From the NCBI GenBank assembly GCA_947646735.1, contig CANTFK010000851.1:28464-92463 (forward strand): 64,000 nt of DNA, read 5' to 3'. Source of the stretch: Peronospora farinosa. Lineage: Eukaryota; Oomycota; Peronosporomycetes; Peronosporales; Peronosporaceae. Of this stretch, positions 20,140 to 31,181 are shown one piece after another; the first letter of the stretch is position 1, and the number at the start of each line of letters is the position of its first letter. A program made the translations under genes and the position numbers. Under the pieces are notes generated by a model, which searched no databases, had not been told where the DNA came from, and was given only the letters and a program-made list of their open reading frames with translations.

Positions 20140-21175
20140 ATGGAAATCCAAAATCACCTCTCTGAGGCGCAACGAATCCCAATAGATAAGTTATCTGCGT
20201 TCGTTGGTCCCGATCAAATCGAAATTCTTTTTGCCCAAGACCCGGAGGTCTGTAATGCTTGCTTTGAGGCCTTAATGCGGTATGAGGTAACGCTACTCGG
20301 GCAGGTCCACGACCAGGCAGCGTCAGCTGCGCCTGCACATTATATCCCGGTACCTATGCCCGATGCAGAGCCAAAGGCTCGCCCGCTCGTTTTAAACTTG
20401 AAAACCTTTGAGGGGAAGGAGGAGAGAAATTCTTCTCCTCTGGATCCGAGAAGTTGAAATGGCAATGGATGCCGCCATGCTTGTGTCAGATAAGCAACGA
20501 GTTGGCCTGGCCATTTCTAAGCTTGGTGGAAGATCTATAGAGTGGGCTTTAACTAGCGACGTCTCTGTTAAATGCCGCAATTCCCATATGGGAGATGTTT
20601 AAAAAGAAATTAACATGCGTGTTTGCACCGCCTAATCAGGCTTATCGTGTGCACTCACGCTTCTTAGCTACTTGGCAGGGTAAAAAAGAATTATCGGATT
20701 ATGTCCAAGAGCTGAGAACTCTCATTGCTGCTATGCAGCAGGACCATCTGGCACTGGAAGCCCGAGTAACCATATTTATGGAGGGACTTTGTACTGGGGT
20801 CGCCAGGACGGAAGTTTTTCTTGGCCAGCCTTCGACATTCGAAGAGGCAGTTAGCATAACGTTTAACGCTAAACTTAATCTGCTCGCTATGGTCTGCCAT
20901 GGTACAATTCAAATGCCTCTAATAGAGCAAAACCCATGGACCTCAGCCATGCTGAAAAAGCTGAGCTTCAAGCTGCTGAGCAGCAAGGTAACATCCGTAG
21001 ATGTTACATGTGCGGAAGCACTAGGCACTCCGCCCTAGCTTTCCGTTGCAAAAGCAACGTCAGAATCGGCAGAGACGTAACCCTGCTACTAGCCAAAAGG
21101 CGAGCAAGGCAGAGGAAAACGTCAACTCCCAGTAGGCGTGGGGCGCCCTACTGGGAAAGAACTAAGTTCTGTTGA
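20140..21175 (+). pseudogene. gag: G1 gag, multiply frameshifted
   Basis: Starting at the ATG at 20140 ([13 protein letters not shown]), the reading follows the intact gag at 1076-2083. It passes through four overlapping frames (20140-20457, 20408-20602, 20595-21038, 20936-21175), so there are at least three indels. The zinc knuckle region is reduced (CYMCGSTRH is followed by an altered stretch, and the last Cys block is shifted). It cannot encode a full Gag. Confidence 0.85.
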
Positions 21176-21257
21176 ACCTCTAGTAGGCAAAGGTAAACAG
21201 GGCTTAGCCCCAGGTGGTTCTGTGGATGCTTCCATGAAACAGGATTCCTAGCCAGGC

Positions 21258-21668
21258 TTGTTGGTTGTGTCGGCAACCGTTAAGGGTTTTGAGAAGCCAT
21301 GGTTAATTCAAATTGACTCAAGGGCGTCGGGTAATTATGCCCGGTGTCGTTTCCTTGAAGGGAGTCAGCCGTATGCTGAGGCGCTAGAAACGCAAGAGGG
21401 TGATAGTATAACCGTGCGCCTCGCAACAGGTGTACGTGTCACCGTTCCTAAAGTTACTTTGAACTTAGGTGTGAAGATTTTAGACTTCAATAGCGTTGAG
21501 CGCTGTCTTGTCCTAGATTTGGACTCGAGATATGCTCTAATTCTCGGTATGGCCAGGCTGGAACGCTATGAGCCATGGATCGATTGGAGATCCAAAACCT
21601 TAGGCGCAACGCGCAATGTTCCTAGCGAAGCTTTGGAGAGTCATGAACCCACCTTCGCTAAGAAATAG
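21258..21668 (+). pseudogene. G1 retropepsin-like protease, active site changed
   Basis: Aligned with the minus-strand copy at 243-989, the catalytic DSGASGNYV reads DSRASGNYA here, so the Gly of the Asp-Ser/Thr-Gly triplet is Arg and the protease should be inactive. YALILGMARLERY replaces YDLILGMAWLERH. A TAG at 21666-21668 ends the frame before the spacer repeats. Confidence 0.83.
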
Positions 21669-21829
21669 AAGCGCTATTGGCGCGAGCCAGTAACTGAGTC
21701 AGTTAGTGTGCTGGTTATTGGAGTGTCTGAATTGATAAATCCAACGTCAACAATAATAGTGTTGAGCAGAGCTCAGTGAAATCTAGTGGAACGGCACGTA
21801 ATCTGTTGAGTGATACTCATAGTGATATT

Positions 21830-22230
21830 GAGACACTGGATGTCGATAATGACATCGGCTCTCGTATAGAGCACGTGAAGGTCGATAATCTTGTTAGTGA
21901 TATTGGCTGTAAATGCGATTCACTGAATGTCGGTAATGGCATCGGCTCGTAAAGAGCACGTGAAGGTCGATGACCTTCTTAGTGATGTCACTGGTAATAG
22001 CGACTCACTGGATATCGATAATGAAATCGGCTCTCGTATAGAGCAAGTGAAGGTAGATGACCTTGTTAGTGATGTCACTGATACTAGTGACCCACTGTAT
22101 GTCAATACTGACATCGGCTCTCGTATGGAGCAAGTTAAGGTCGATGACCTTGTTAGTGATGTCACTGGTACTAGTGACCCACTGGATGTCAATACTGACA
22201 TCGGCTCTCCCATAGAGCAGGTTAGGGTCA
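21830..22230 (+). repeat. ~88-bp tandem repeats of the G1 spacer
   Basis: Five degenerate units with GAGCA(A/C)GTGAAGGTCGATGA-type cores near 21868, 21953, 22042, 22125 and 22215. They encode a VKVDDLVSDVTG...DPL peptide repeat in the 152-codon frame 21927-22385. Confidence 0.85.
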
Positions 22231-22556
22231 AGAAATCTGTTGATCCTGGGGATGATGGTATCCCAAGTATTTTAAAAGGTACGGTCTCGTCAATGAGACG
22301 GCAGCGTCTCCAGATGGCGGCTGCGAGACGCAAAGCGTCTGTTTTATCACGTAGTAATGTCAGTGATCACTGTTCAACGGAGTGACAGGTGATGTAGATG
22401 GTGAGGTTGAACTTGAGGCCCTTTCATCACTAAATGCTCTCTTAGAGCTAGACGAAATGTCTGTGGATGCATTTCATCACGCCTTGAAGGCTGTTGAGTA
22501 ATTCGATATGGTGTTCATTCGACCTAACCTCGAGCTGAACTTATCCTCGCTCGTCG

Positions 22557-25160
22557 ATGAAGCAGTCCTTAGTCCTTGAAGATACAAAGGCGGCACTGAG
22601 TGCACGTAGTGGAGCATCTATTCTGAAGAACCCTTCAGATCCTTACTATCCTTTAGTTAAGGAATTTCAAGACGTGGTGTGTCACGATCCACTGTCGGTT
22701 CTACCTCCTGATAGAGGTGTACGTCATGAGATTGACTTGGTTCCTGAAACCAAATACTGTGTGGTGAAGTGCCAGGTAAAGTTGGAGTTTGAGGGAAATG
22801 GAACAGAGAGGAAGAGGATTTCTGGTCACTTCCCCGAGGGAGTGACCACGACACGGCGTCGCAGATCTACAACCTCACACCAGGCCCCATACCTATAAAG
22901 AATATAAGGACCCAGACGTGCGGAGTCAGCACAGGCTCCAGGTCCCGAAAACAGGTTCCAGCGGCCCAGGGGTACAGGGGCCCAGGTGTACAGGGGTACA
23001 GGGGTACAGGGGCCCAGGGGCTCAGGGGCATAGGGGCCCAGGGTACCAGGGTCTAATGTCCGAGGGTGCAGGATCGGTACACAGAATATCGAAGATTACA
23101 GAAAGGACAGGTACCAAGGAGCCAGTTCTTCTTCCAAGAGTCGACACGGGTCACTATCTAGATCATAGGGTGAAGGTTAGGCAAGAAAAGCATACATAGA
23201 ATAAGGTAAATAAACACACTCGAATTTGCATTACACGTAGCAGCTTTAAGCGCTCCTTCTAAGCTTCTCCGTCGCTTCACTTCTTCCGGGCGGGATACCC
23301 TTTGGCCCCCCGACGTCCAGCAGGTGTTAGACGGCTCAAGCAACGCAAGTTGAACCTCAGGATAGTTGGCCTGAGGTGTCAAGTACGTGTCAAGACTCTA
23401 CGACCCGCTACAGGAAGCGGTTTCCCTACGGGGAAGAACACAAAGAGGTCCAAGGACCAAGACAGTTAGCCACCAAAGGTGTACGTAGTACCAGGTGCAT
23501 CGCTCTCGACTGAGTCGATTGAGCCCAAGAAACCCGGTCCCAAGTGAAGTATATCCACTCGGGGACCACCAGGTCCAAGTCCTATACAAAGACCAAGTCT
23601 TTAAGTCTTCTGCGTCAACCGAGGAGCAAGACCAGCCAAGCCGACGGGTACACAAGGTGAGACCCAAGGTTAACACGACACGGTATCGGGGTACCCCCTC
23701 CGTAAGTCGGCAAGTCCGGCGCTGTGTGTGTTTGTGGATCTCCTACGTTGTTTGAGAATCCACTCCATCACAACTGCGTAACACGGCAGCGGCCTTTACC
23801 CAAAGAACAGTGTGACGTCATTGACGAGTTCTTTCGTGCAAAGCACGCAGCGGGTATGGTGCGCGAGAGTAAATCTCCGCACTCGACACCCACTTTCTGT
23901 GTCAAAAAACCGAATGGTAAGTGGCGTATCGTTCACGCTTATAATAATCTCAATGCAACCACTTTACCTGCACAGACACCAATAACCAGAAAGGATGTTC
24001 TTCAGAATAATATGGTCGGTTGTACCATGTACAGTGCGCTCGACTTAGTCGATGGTTTATACCAATTGCCCATGCGAGATAGCGATATTCCGCTCACTGC
24101 GGTTAGCACTCCGAGCGATATGCTCTGGGAGTGGTTGGTGATGCACCAGGGGCTATCGAATGCTTCGGCTACGTTTAACCATTTGGTGGCAATTGTTTCG
24201 ACCCCATTGAAATTATGCACAGACGTACTTTGATGACATTTTTGTCCATAGTCGAGCTGAACATGGGCGGTCGAAGACCGAGAACCGTTTCAATCATTTA
24301 CGAGCTGTGCTCGAGTGCATGCGCACTAATAAGCTATATGCTAATGCATCTAAGTGCATCTTCGGTGCCGAAAAGATTCCCTTTCTAAGGTTCTTCATGG
24401 GGAAGAGAGGCCTCAAAGCGGATCCCGCTAAGGTCAAAGCCATAGTTGATTGGACTGTTCCACAGTCTCAGAAGGACTTGCGTAAATGGCTTGGCCTTGC
24501 CAATTACTTGAATAAGTACAGCGAGAACTACGCTGATATGGTTAAACCGTTATCCAATCTCCTAAAAAAGGATGTGGAATGGTGTTGTTATGCCGAGCAT
24601 GAGGATGTCTTTCTAGCGGTGAAGTCTAGCCTTCTTCATGCTCCTATCTTGGCTTTGCCAGATCCTGACCGACCGTTTAGCATCTTCTGTGACGCGTCGG
24701 ATTTTCCCTTGGCAGGGCTCTGTTACAATCAGATGATGAAGGCCGTGAGCGTGTGATCGACTTTGAATCTCGCCAGCTGAAAGCTGCAGAAAAGAACTTA
24801 TCAGTTCATGACAAAGAGCTACTTGCAATGAAGTATGCTTTAGTCAAATTCAAAGCTCATCTGCTGGGCTCAAAGCCTTTTGTGATCTATACCGATCCTG
24901 CGTCTTTACGCACTGCGACTCAGTCGCCGCATCTCTCGCAGAGAATGGCCAGATGGCTGTCATTCTTTGCCGAATATAATTTTGAGGTGAAATATAAGCC
25001 GGGCAAGCAAAATGCTTTGGCTGATGCGTTGTCACGCAGACCTGATTATGAGCTTGCTCATGTGACGATGTTGTCGTCTTCTATCACCGATCTCATTCGT
25101 ACGGCGTATGCTAAAGATGATCACTGTGTAGCCCTGCTACATGCTCTTGGCAGTGATTAG
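22557..25160 (+). pseudogene. pol: G1 reverse transcriptase and RNase H, split by a nested LTR
   Basis: The reading enters RT at RGVRHEIDLVPETKYC (22680-22758). It is interrupted by the LTR at 22760-23772 and resumes VTRQRPLPKEQCDVIDEFF, SPTFCVKKPNGKWR, YSALDLVDGLYQLPM, and a frameshift near 24230 splits the YFDDIFVHS catalytic box from the upstream part. The connection (LRKWLGLANYLNKYS) and RNase H (CDASDF, SVHDKELLAMKYAL with the catalytic Glu kept) follow with a further frameshift near 24755. The family-level function is copying element RNA into DNA; this copy is dead. Confidence 0.9.
22760..23772 (+). mobile_element. Lone LTR of a third LTR family, nested in G1 RT
   Basis: A 1013-bp block that has no place in RT starts TGGTGAAGTGCC and ends CCATCACA, flanked by ACTG at 22756-22759 and 23773-23776. 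A homologous block lies at 59558-60516. It has a CTATAAAG box near 22889 and an AATAAAC signal near 23210, in the right order for a plus-strand LTR. A GGCCCAGGGG-type short repeat cluster lies at 22960-23045. Confidence 0.8.
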
Positions 25161-26849
25161 TTCAAAGACTCGTACATTAAATTTCCATCACGATTACGTG
25201 CGAGCCATCATCGATAACTCTATCGATCAGCGGCTGTTGTACTATTGTAAAGATTTGGCGGATCCTCCGCGTATTGTGGTTCCTTATAATGAGAACCTGA
25301 AGTATCGTATCATCTATGAGGTACATGACACCGTCATCGGTGGTCATTTAGGTCGTGAAAAGACCTATATTTTAAGATGCCAAAATTAATGATGGCTTAA
25401 ATTATATAAATGGGTGAGCACGTATGTGCGTACGTGTGAAACGTGTCAGCGGGTGAAACCCTCGACCCATTCGGCAGCGCCGCTGGCAAGTTTGCCTATT
25501 CCCACTGGGTGCTGGGAGTCCATTAGTATGGACTTTGTGTTTGGCCTACCAAAAGATTCGCATGGCAACACAGGTATTGTGGTCTTTGTTTACCGTTTGA
25601 GCAAGATGGCTTGCTTAGCGGCTGTGCCAGACTCGATCGATGGTGGGTACAGCGGAGCTCTTTATCGACCGAGTGTTTCGCCAACATGGCTTGCCAGTGG
25701 CAATTGTTTCTGATCGTGATCCTCGTTTTACGAGTAAATTCTGGAAGTCCGTCTTCCAGGTGCTGGGCACCCGTTTGGACATGTCCACCGCGGATCATCC
25801 GCAGACCGATGGTCAAACCGAACGCGTAAATCGCGTTGTTGAAGATATCCTACTGCAGTGTTTGTGCTGAAACGCCTAATCGTTGGAGCTCTATGCTTCC
25901 TGTAGTTGAGTTTGCACTCAATAACTCCGTTCACGCCTCTACCGGCTACACTCCGTTCTATGTGAATGGTCTCACACACCCAAGCGTTCCGTTAACGCTA
26001 CCACTGAGTGGTTTAGGGATTGGTGGGGAGACGTTGCCGATCGGCTTGCTGATGTCAGCCCTAATACTGTTAAGAATCAGGTAAATGCGTTTCTCGCAAC
26101 GCGACTAAATGTCTTACGACATGTGCAAGACGCAATGGCTGATAGCCAAGACAAATAAAAAGAATATGTGGATGATAAAGGCAGAAGTTGTATTGATGAT
26201 TATGACGTCGGAGACAAAGTGTTACTTAATGCTAAGAACCTACCTACAAATGTATTGTATGCTGTCTTTAAGACAATTGCGTCCGCGCTTCATCGGACCC
26301 TTTACGGTCTTGGCCAAGAAAGGCCTAGCGTACACGCTTCATTTGCCGCGCAAATTGCGTACACATCCCGTGTTCTTTGTCGGCATGCTTAAACCATATC
26401 GGGATCCGTCCCAAGTGAGCACTAAGGCGCTCGCGCCGAGCTCATCGGCATTGCCGCGGGACGGATCATCTGCACCAAAAGGTCAAGCTGACCATCCACT
26501 CGGGTTCGGCTCTGTTCCAGCGACTCGAGGCGGGAATTTATCGTCTGCATATTCTCACGGAGAGACTGCACCTCTTGAAGTAGCTCTGCATGAGCTTGTG
26601 CCGGTACACCGGCCTCCTCTGGCTTTGCTTGATGGACAGGGGAGCCTTCAGCTCCATGTGGAACGTCTACCGCAGAAACGTCGCCGCCATGGTCAAAACC
26701 AGTATTTGGTGAAGTGGCGGGGATATCCCGAGTCGTGGAACTCATGGGAGTTTGAGGTTCCCCTTCGGCAGGATTGCCCATACGCCGTGGACGTTTTTGA
26801 ACGTCGTGCGCAAGGCCAACCTGTTGGCGATGACGCTTCTCACCAGTAG
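25141..26849 (+). pseudogene. pol: G1 integrase and chromodomain, frameshifted
   Basis: The zinc-binding part (EVHDTVIGGHLGREKTY, CETCQRVKPS), DDE core (SMDFVFGLP, SDRDPRF, QTERVNRVVED) and a C-terminal chromodomain (YLVKWRGYPESWNSWE, near 26700-26750) are all visible in order. At least four frame changes separate them (near 25390, 25660, 25860 and 26090). The chromodomain would steer integration to modified chromatin in this clade. The linker from about 26400 to 26680 is overlapped on the other strand by the antisense ORF. Confidence 0.88.
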
Positions 26850-27704
26850 TGGTGAGGGTAGGCGAGTTAGCGGCCTCGGCCTGTAGTGAACTCGCGGCTA
26901 CAGGTGTAGCCAAAACATTGGGGTGCTGGGTAGCAGACGCATATTGCGTTCGTTGAGACTTTAACTTTCCTCGGGCCTTCAGCTGAGCGTAATCGTAACG
27001 CATTTTCCGTTCGAGACGAACATTGCCACATCGGCACTTACCCGTAGGACCCACATTCTGCTTTAACGTCGCGCATAATGCGCCCAGCGGATAAAAGCCA
27101 CGTCTTCTTCCTCCTCGGTTTCTCTCGCGAATAAAAGGATGGGAACACCCTTTATGGGAGGAACTGGTGCACCGCGCACTTGCCTAGTGAGGCGTGCCAA
27201 GTATTGGCTTTGCGTAGTGATATGGGGTTTCAGATAGCGTTTTCGAAGAGTCGTTCGCGTAGCGACATCCTCGGGTGAAATGGCCTCAAGCCCAATGGCC
27301 CAGACAGAAAGGGAATGCCCAGATGCTTCCTTAAGGCGTTATTCCACTGTAGGTGGTTTAAACCTAAACTATCGATGGTCTTGAAGCCTCACCATATTCT
27401 TCGTCCGGCGCTTGGCGCCTTCCTCTTGATCGATGGTCTGCTGCTGCTGCTCGTCGAGTGGGTTAGTAACCGTCGCTGTTTAAGATATGTCAGGCGGGTC
27501 ACATAACGCTGCTAGCGCATCTGTAGCACCACGTTCAGGGAGCGGATTCGGTGCATGACTACTGTCATGTCCACCCGTAAGGGTGGTTAAGGGAGACCCA
27601 TCGGGTCCCACAAAGACGGTGTCACTTTCGTAACCAACCGCTTCATCAAGGTCGCCTTCAATGAGGTCCCGTAGAGTCTGTGACTCATTTCCAGGAGGAG
27701 TCAT
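26422..27704 (-). pseudogene. Antisense ORF of family G1 (unrecognised, coiled-coil end)
   Basis: The ATG at 27704 (MTPPGNESQTLRDLIEGDL) lies 110 bp inside the 3' LTR and reads towards pol. About 75 residues are open, then the reading shifts frame several times. Family-like text includes DEQQQQTIDQEEGAKRR, GVPILLFARETEEEEDVAFI (about 27075-27165), CRCGNVRLERKMRYDYAQLK and a last open frame of 210 codons (26422-27054) that ends in a heptad-rich stretch (LLQEVQSLRENMQTINSRLE). It overlaps the integrase-chromodomain linker of the sense strand. Position, direction, length and a P-I-x-x-x...ET...F-[LI]-R motif agree with the antisense ORF of family G2. No known domain recognised. Confidence 0.58.
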
Positions 27705-27801
27705 GTTGTGTGCCGTGAACAATCGTAAGGTTTAAACGTTCGCTAAGGCACAACCTTAAAGACGAAGGATGTCGAATGAAATTCTATGGGAACGTCAGTC
27801 T

Positions 27802-27813
27802 GGTGGGGGAGAG
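27802..27813 (+). other. Polypurine tract of the G1 element
   Basis: GGTGGGGGAGAG lies immediately before the 3' LTR start. Confidence 0.8.
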
Positions 27814-28455
27814 TGTAACGGTGTTACACGACGGTTGTAACATCATTCCGAAAGCTTACGGTTGAAGTTTCTCTTCATTGCATATAATGTATTTCTGATA
27901 CTTCTCTTTAGAGAGGTATTAAATATGAGCGTTAAAGATACGGTATTCGGTAATACCGTATCTTATCGATTAGGATTCGATAATCGATAACGCTGTACTC
28001 AGTACATCCTACATAGATGTTTAGACGATACGTCGTCCAATAGCAAAGTCTGCATATCATAGTTACTATTATAGTAATTAATCTAGTGTAGGGTACTTAG
28101 AGTAGGACTATTCATAAAATCTTAATGCATAAATCTAAATCAGTTCTCATTTTGAGTTTAAGATCACAAGTCGTTCTGACTTGTTCTCTTGTGCACTTCG
28201 TGCGTTGGTTCTCTGAACCTTTAAGCTTCTAGCTTGATCTTGCACTCTGTGCGTTGGTTCTCTGAACCTGAAGCTTATTGCTTGTAGACTAAAAGTCTCT
28301 CTCCTAGTTCCTTAGAACAAAGTGACTTTAAGTCGTTTAATTAGTTCCCTAGAACTAAGTGACTTTAAGCCGTCAACTTTATTTAGTTCTCTAGAACTAA
28401 GAGGCTTTCAGCATAAAGTCTTCCTCTAGCTAAAGAGCTGTGCAGTTCCGCTACA
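27814..28455 (+). repeat. 3' LTR of the complete G1 element
   Basis: TGTAACGGTG...CCGCTACA, 642 bp, followed by the duplicated target GTACG. Confidence 0.92.
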
Positions 28456-28460
28456 GTACG

Positions 28461-28592
28461 ACTGCTTAAGCAGTCGACCAACCACATAACCACCCTCGCA
28501 CGCGAAGGTAAGACGGTCTAACCGCTTCCTCGCTTGTGCTGAAGGTGTGTGCTAAGTAGCACGAGGCAACTTCATAGAAGTGATCGTCTACA
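28461..28592 (+). repeat. G2 3' LTR, right part
   Basis: GAGGTAAGACGGT-like and CCGCTTCCTCGC-like text aligns with the end of the G2 LTR at 52543-52640 in reverse complement and ends CGTCTACA at 28592. Confidence 0.78.
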
Positions 28593-31181
28593 ACGGCGAC
28601 TTGTCTTTGTCAAAATGCTCCATGGCTTTACAAGAAGACAAATTTTTTTCAGTTGTCCCTGTGAGAGGTGGAAGTCGTGGTGGGACATCAGCTGGCTCCC
28701 TCAATCTTTCAGAGATTCGCTTTTTTACGATTCGCTTTGGTCATGCAATTGATATCTAGCGCAACCAAGTATTGTTTACACACTTTAGCCATATATGAAG
28801 CGTAATGGCCTTTTCTACTAGCTCCCTGATCATACAGGAGTACCTGATCAGACAGCATCGCAGCACTGTCAGTCGAAATATAGCCGTTAAGAAAGGTTAC
28901 CAATAAAGGCGATAGCATTTAAGGCGTGTCTGTAACGGGGTGAGCCCGTTACATGATATTGACACTTATATTAAGTGTCAATAAAAATATTATTATAACT
29001 AATAATATCGGACAATATTACCTTTTCTTATAATATTGTTCCTAGATCTCCTTGAAGTTGTAGATGCCCTCTCATTGGCTGACATGGGCCATCATATCAA
29101 TTAACGCGCTGACCAATGACCGATGGATGCGCGCAATGAGTGGAGGGCAAGTTGTCATCATACATAGTTGTAGTTTAATATAGTTAGCATAGGTTATAAC
29201 AGATTAGTTTTATTAGATAGTTAACTATATTAAATACAGTTCTTATTTTCCTCTACTTCTAAGCGTATCGTTTGGAAGTAAAGCTTCCTCTGCCTCTTGT
29301 GTAAGAGAGGTTTTGAGGCACCTGCTTTCACTGTCATCAGTGAAGGTAGACCAAACTGTTATCAGTATAGTCGGAGGGTGCACCATTACAGTGTCGACAA
29401 TCTGTTTATGATTGAGTAATCTCTTCTCACATAGCTTGTGTATTTCCATGCAAAACCAGCTAAGGACCGTTCCTTGTGCTACAGTTGTTAGAATGATATA
29501 CAGTGATTAATCATAACTAGTCATGGCAGGAAATGTGGCAATCATAGAGCATGACATGGGAATCACCTGTCCCAAGTAAAGTTTCCTAGCGCTCCGAAAC
29601 AGTATTAAGTAATGGGAAAGTGCTGCGCTTGCAGGACTTGCTAAGCTAATGTATTACCCTCAACAACTTCCCTTAAGGCATACACTTTAGACGCCCTAGT
29701 GACTCGACAGGTACGATTGCATGTACTGAGAAGTTTAATAGATATCGCATTCGAAACATCACCGCTCAACGAATTTCTCACTCGATGATAGGAAAGTCAG
29801 TCTTGTTTTGGCTCACTTCGCCAAAATGGTCAAGACCCATTGATTAGTGTGTCAATGCAGATTCCAACAAGTACGACTTGCTAAACAAATAGTTACCGTG
29901 ATTAGCGCCACTGATGAACAACACAATTACGGGACTAGGACGCCGCTGTGACGTAGACAACAAACCTTGGTTTGCGCGGCATATTAAACTAAAAAAATGA
30001 CTGAGGCAACAAACGATCGGATCTGTTGCCTGCTGCTAGCCGAGCTTCTACAGTGTAAAACTTTCGCAAGGTATATGACACGGTGTAAGGTATTTCGGGT
30101 TTGCGGAATCATTTGTCACAATGATTCAAGGTGTTCCACCATAACACTATTGGTGTGTGGGGAGCGGAAATTTATCCAATTTGAACCTCATACTCATGGG
30201 CAGGGTACACTACTTCTTCTCGTGGCGAATATACTAGCAATAGCACTATTGCAAAGTATTAGGGGACTGTGGCATTCCGGCATTTCTAAGCAGAAGCAAA
30301 AATTCTCCGCTTGTGTTGACAATTCGACGGTATTCTTATAGCAAGCAAAGCAGATACCGACGGTAATGCATCGTGCATCGCTTCTCCGGAATCTTCACAC
30401 AACCAGCGAAGAGCGTTCTGATCTTCCTCAATATAGTTGTCGTAATCTCCAAAATATGAAGCAATTTCAGTACTCTGCCATGGCCACACGATCCGGAGGC
30501 ATCTTGGCCCTCATTAAGCTACATCAAGCCGACAATGGAAGTCAATGATAGATTTTTGATCATATGACAAATGTGCTCGAAGCTGGTCAACAGGAGCTGG
30601 TAAATATCCAATAGCGCACACGAAACACGACGTTCGTGTTCATAAGGTATCCATACACATCATGCATGCGTTCACAGCAGTCCAACGCCAACCTTACATG
30701 CATTAATATCTACTTATGACCAAGCTACAACACCGAGATGGCTCTTAAACATCATAGCCACCGCATAGCTTTGGTTAATAGACATACTATAAAAGACTAG
30801 TAGATTTGGGTATGCTACAGAATGGCTACTCATCGGTTGAATCTGTACTTTTCAGACGCGAAAAAGAGGTATCTGGCCTACACCTGACAACACTAAGGAC
30901 TCCTACGTATTCTCTGGCACTGCACAGGAGCGAACAAGTATAATATCCGCTATGTTATGGAAAATTTCGTCAACCTTGCCCAAAAGTTACTAAGAGGATA
31001 CCTGTATTAATGTTTGTAGGTAGCTAAATTTGATTTCCTACGATTTCAAAACTCGATCTTTTTATAAGTTCGAAGCTTATTTATCTCTACACTATTGTAT
31101 ACGGGTCTTTAAAACCGATTTTCACACTGAGTCTATTTTTTGGCTGAAAATAACCACGAAAACAGTCCATAAAGTCCAAAA
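28593..31181. other. 2.6 kb without a recognised gene; AT-rich LTR-like part
   Basis: At 28956-29260 the DNA is very AT-rich with short palindromes (GACACTTATATTAAGTGTC at 28961-28979), perhaps a decayed LTR. The ORFs at 28709-28918 (minus) and 29997-30341 (plus) show no domain I recognise and look like chance. The last ~150 bp before 31182 are the promoter region of the palmitoyltransferase gene. Confidence 0.5.
28933..28955. repeat. Abutting inverted LTR-type ends
   Basis: TGTAACGGG and CCCGTTACA flank GTGAG, a perfect 9-bp inverted repeat. Each arm equals the start of the G1/G2 LTRs. Confidence 0.75.

Larger units (their letters stand above)
19440..28455 (+). mobile_element. Ty3/Gypsy retrotransposon, family G1, complete 9.0-kb copy (decayed)
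   Basis: Both LTRs (641 and 642 bp), a primer binding site, gag, protease, spacer repeats, RT/RNase H, integrase, chromodomain, an antisense ORF and a polypurine tract are all present in order, flanked by a 5-bp duplication. All sense ORFs are broken by frameshifts or stops, and RT is split by a lone LTR of another family (22760-23772). The element sits inside the LTR of a G2 element. Confidence 0.93.
15031..28592 (+). mobile_element. Ty3/Gypsy element, family G2, 5'-truncated, with a G1 element nested in its 3' LTR
   Basis: On the plus strand: the end of RT, RNase H, integrase and chromodomain (15148-17998), a region carrying an antisense ORF, a polypurine tract (18954-18968) and the 3' LTR (18969-19439 plus 28461-28592). 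The LTR is interrupted by the G1 element at 19440-28455 with a GTACG duplication. Clear homology to the second G2 copy (45530-53119) starts at about 15105. The 75 bp at 15031-15105 are of unclear origin. The 5' LTR, gag, protease and most of RT are missing. Confidence 0.88.

Noticed and set aside
29997..30341. A 114-codon ORF as a possible small secreted Cys protein
   Set aside because: No signal peptide, irregular composition, and a long non-coding setting; looks like chance.
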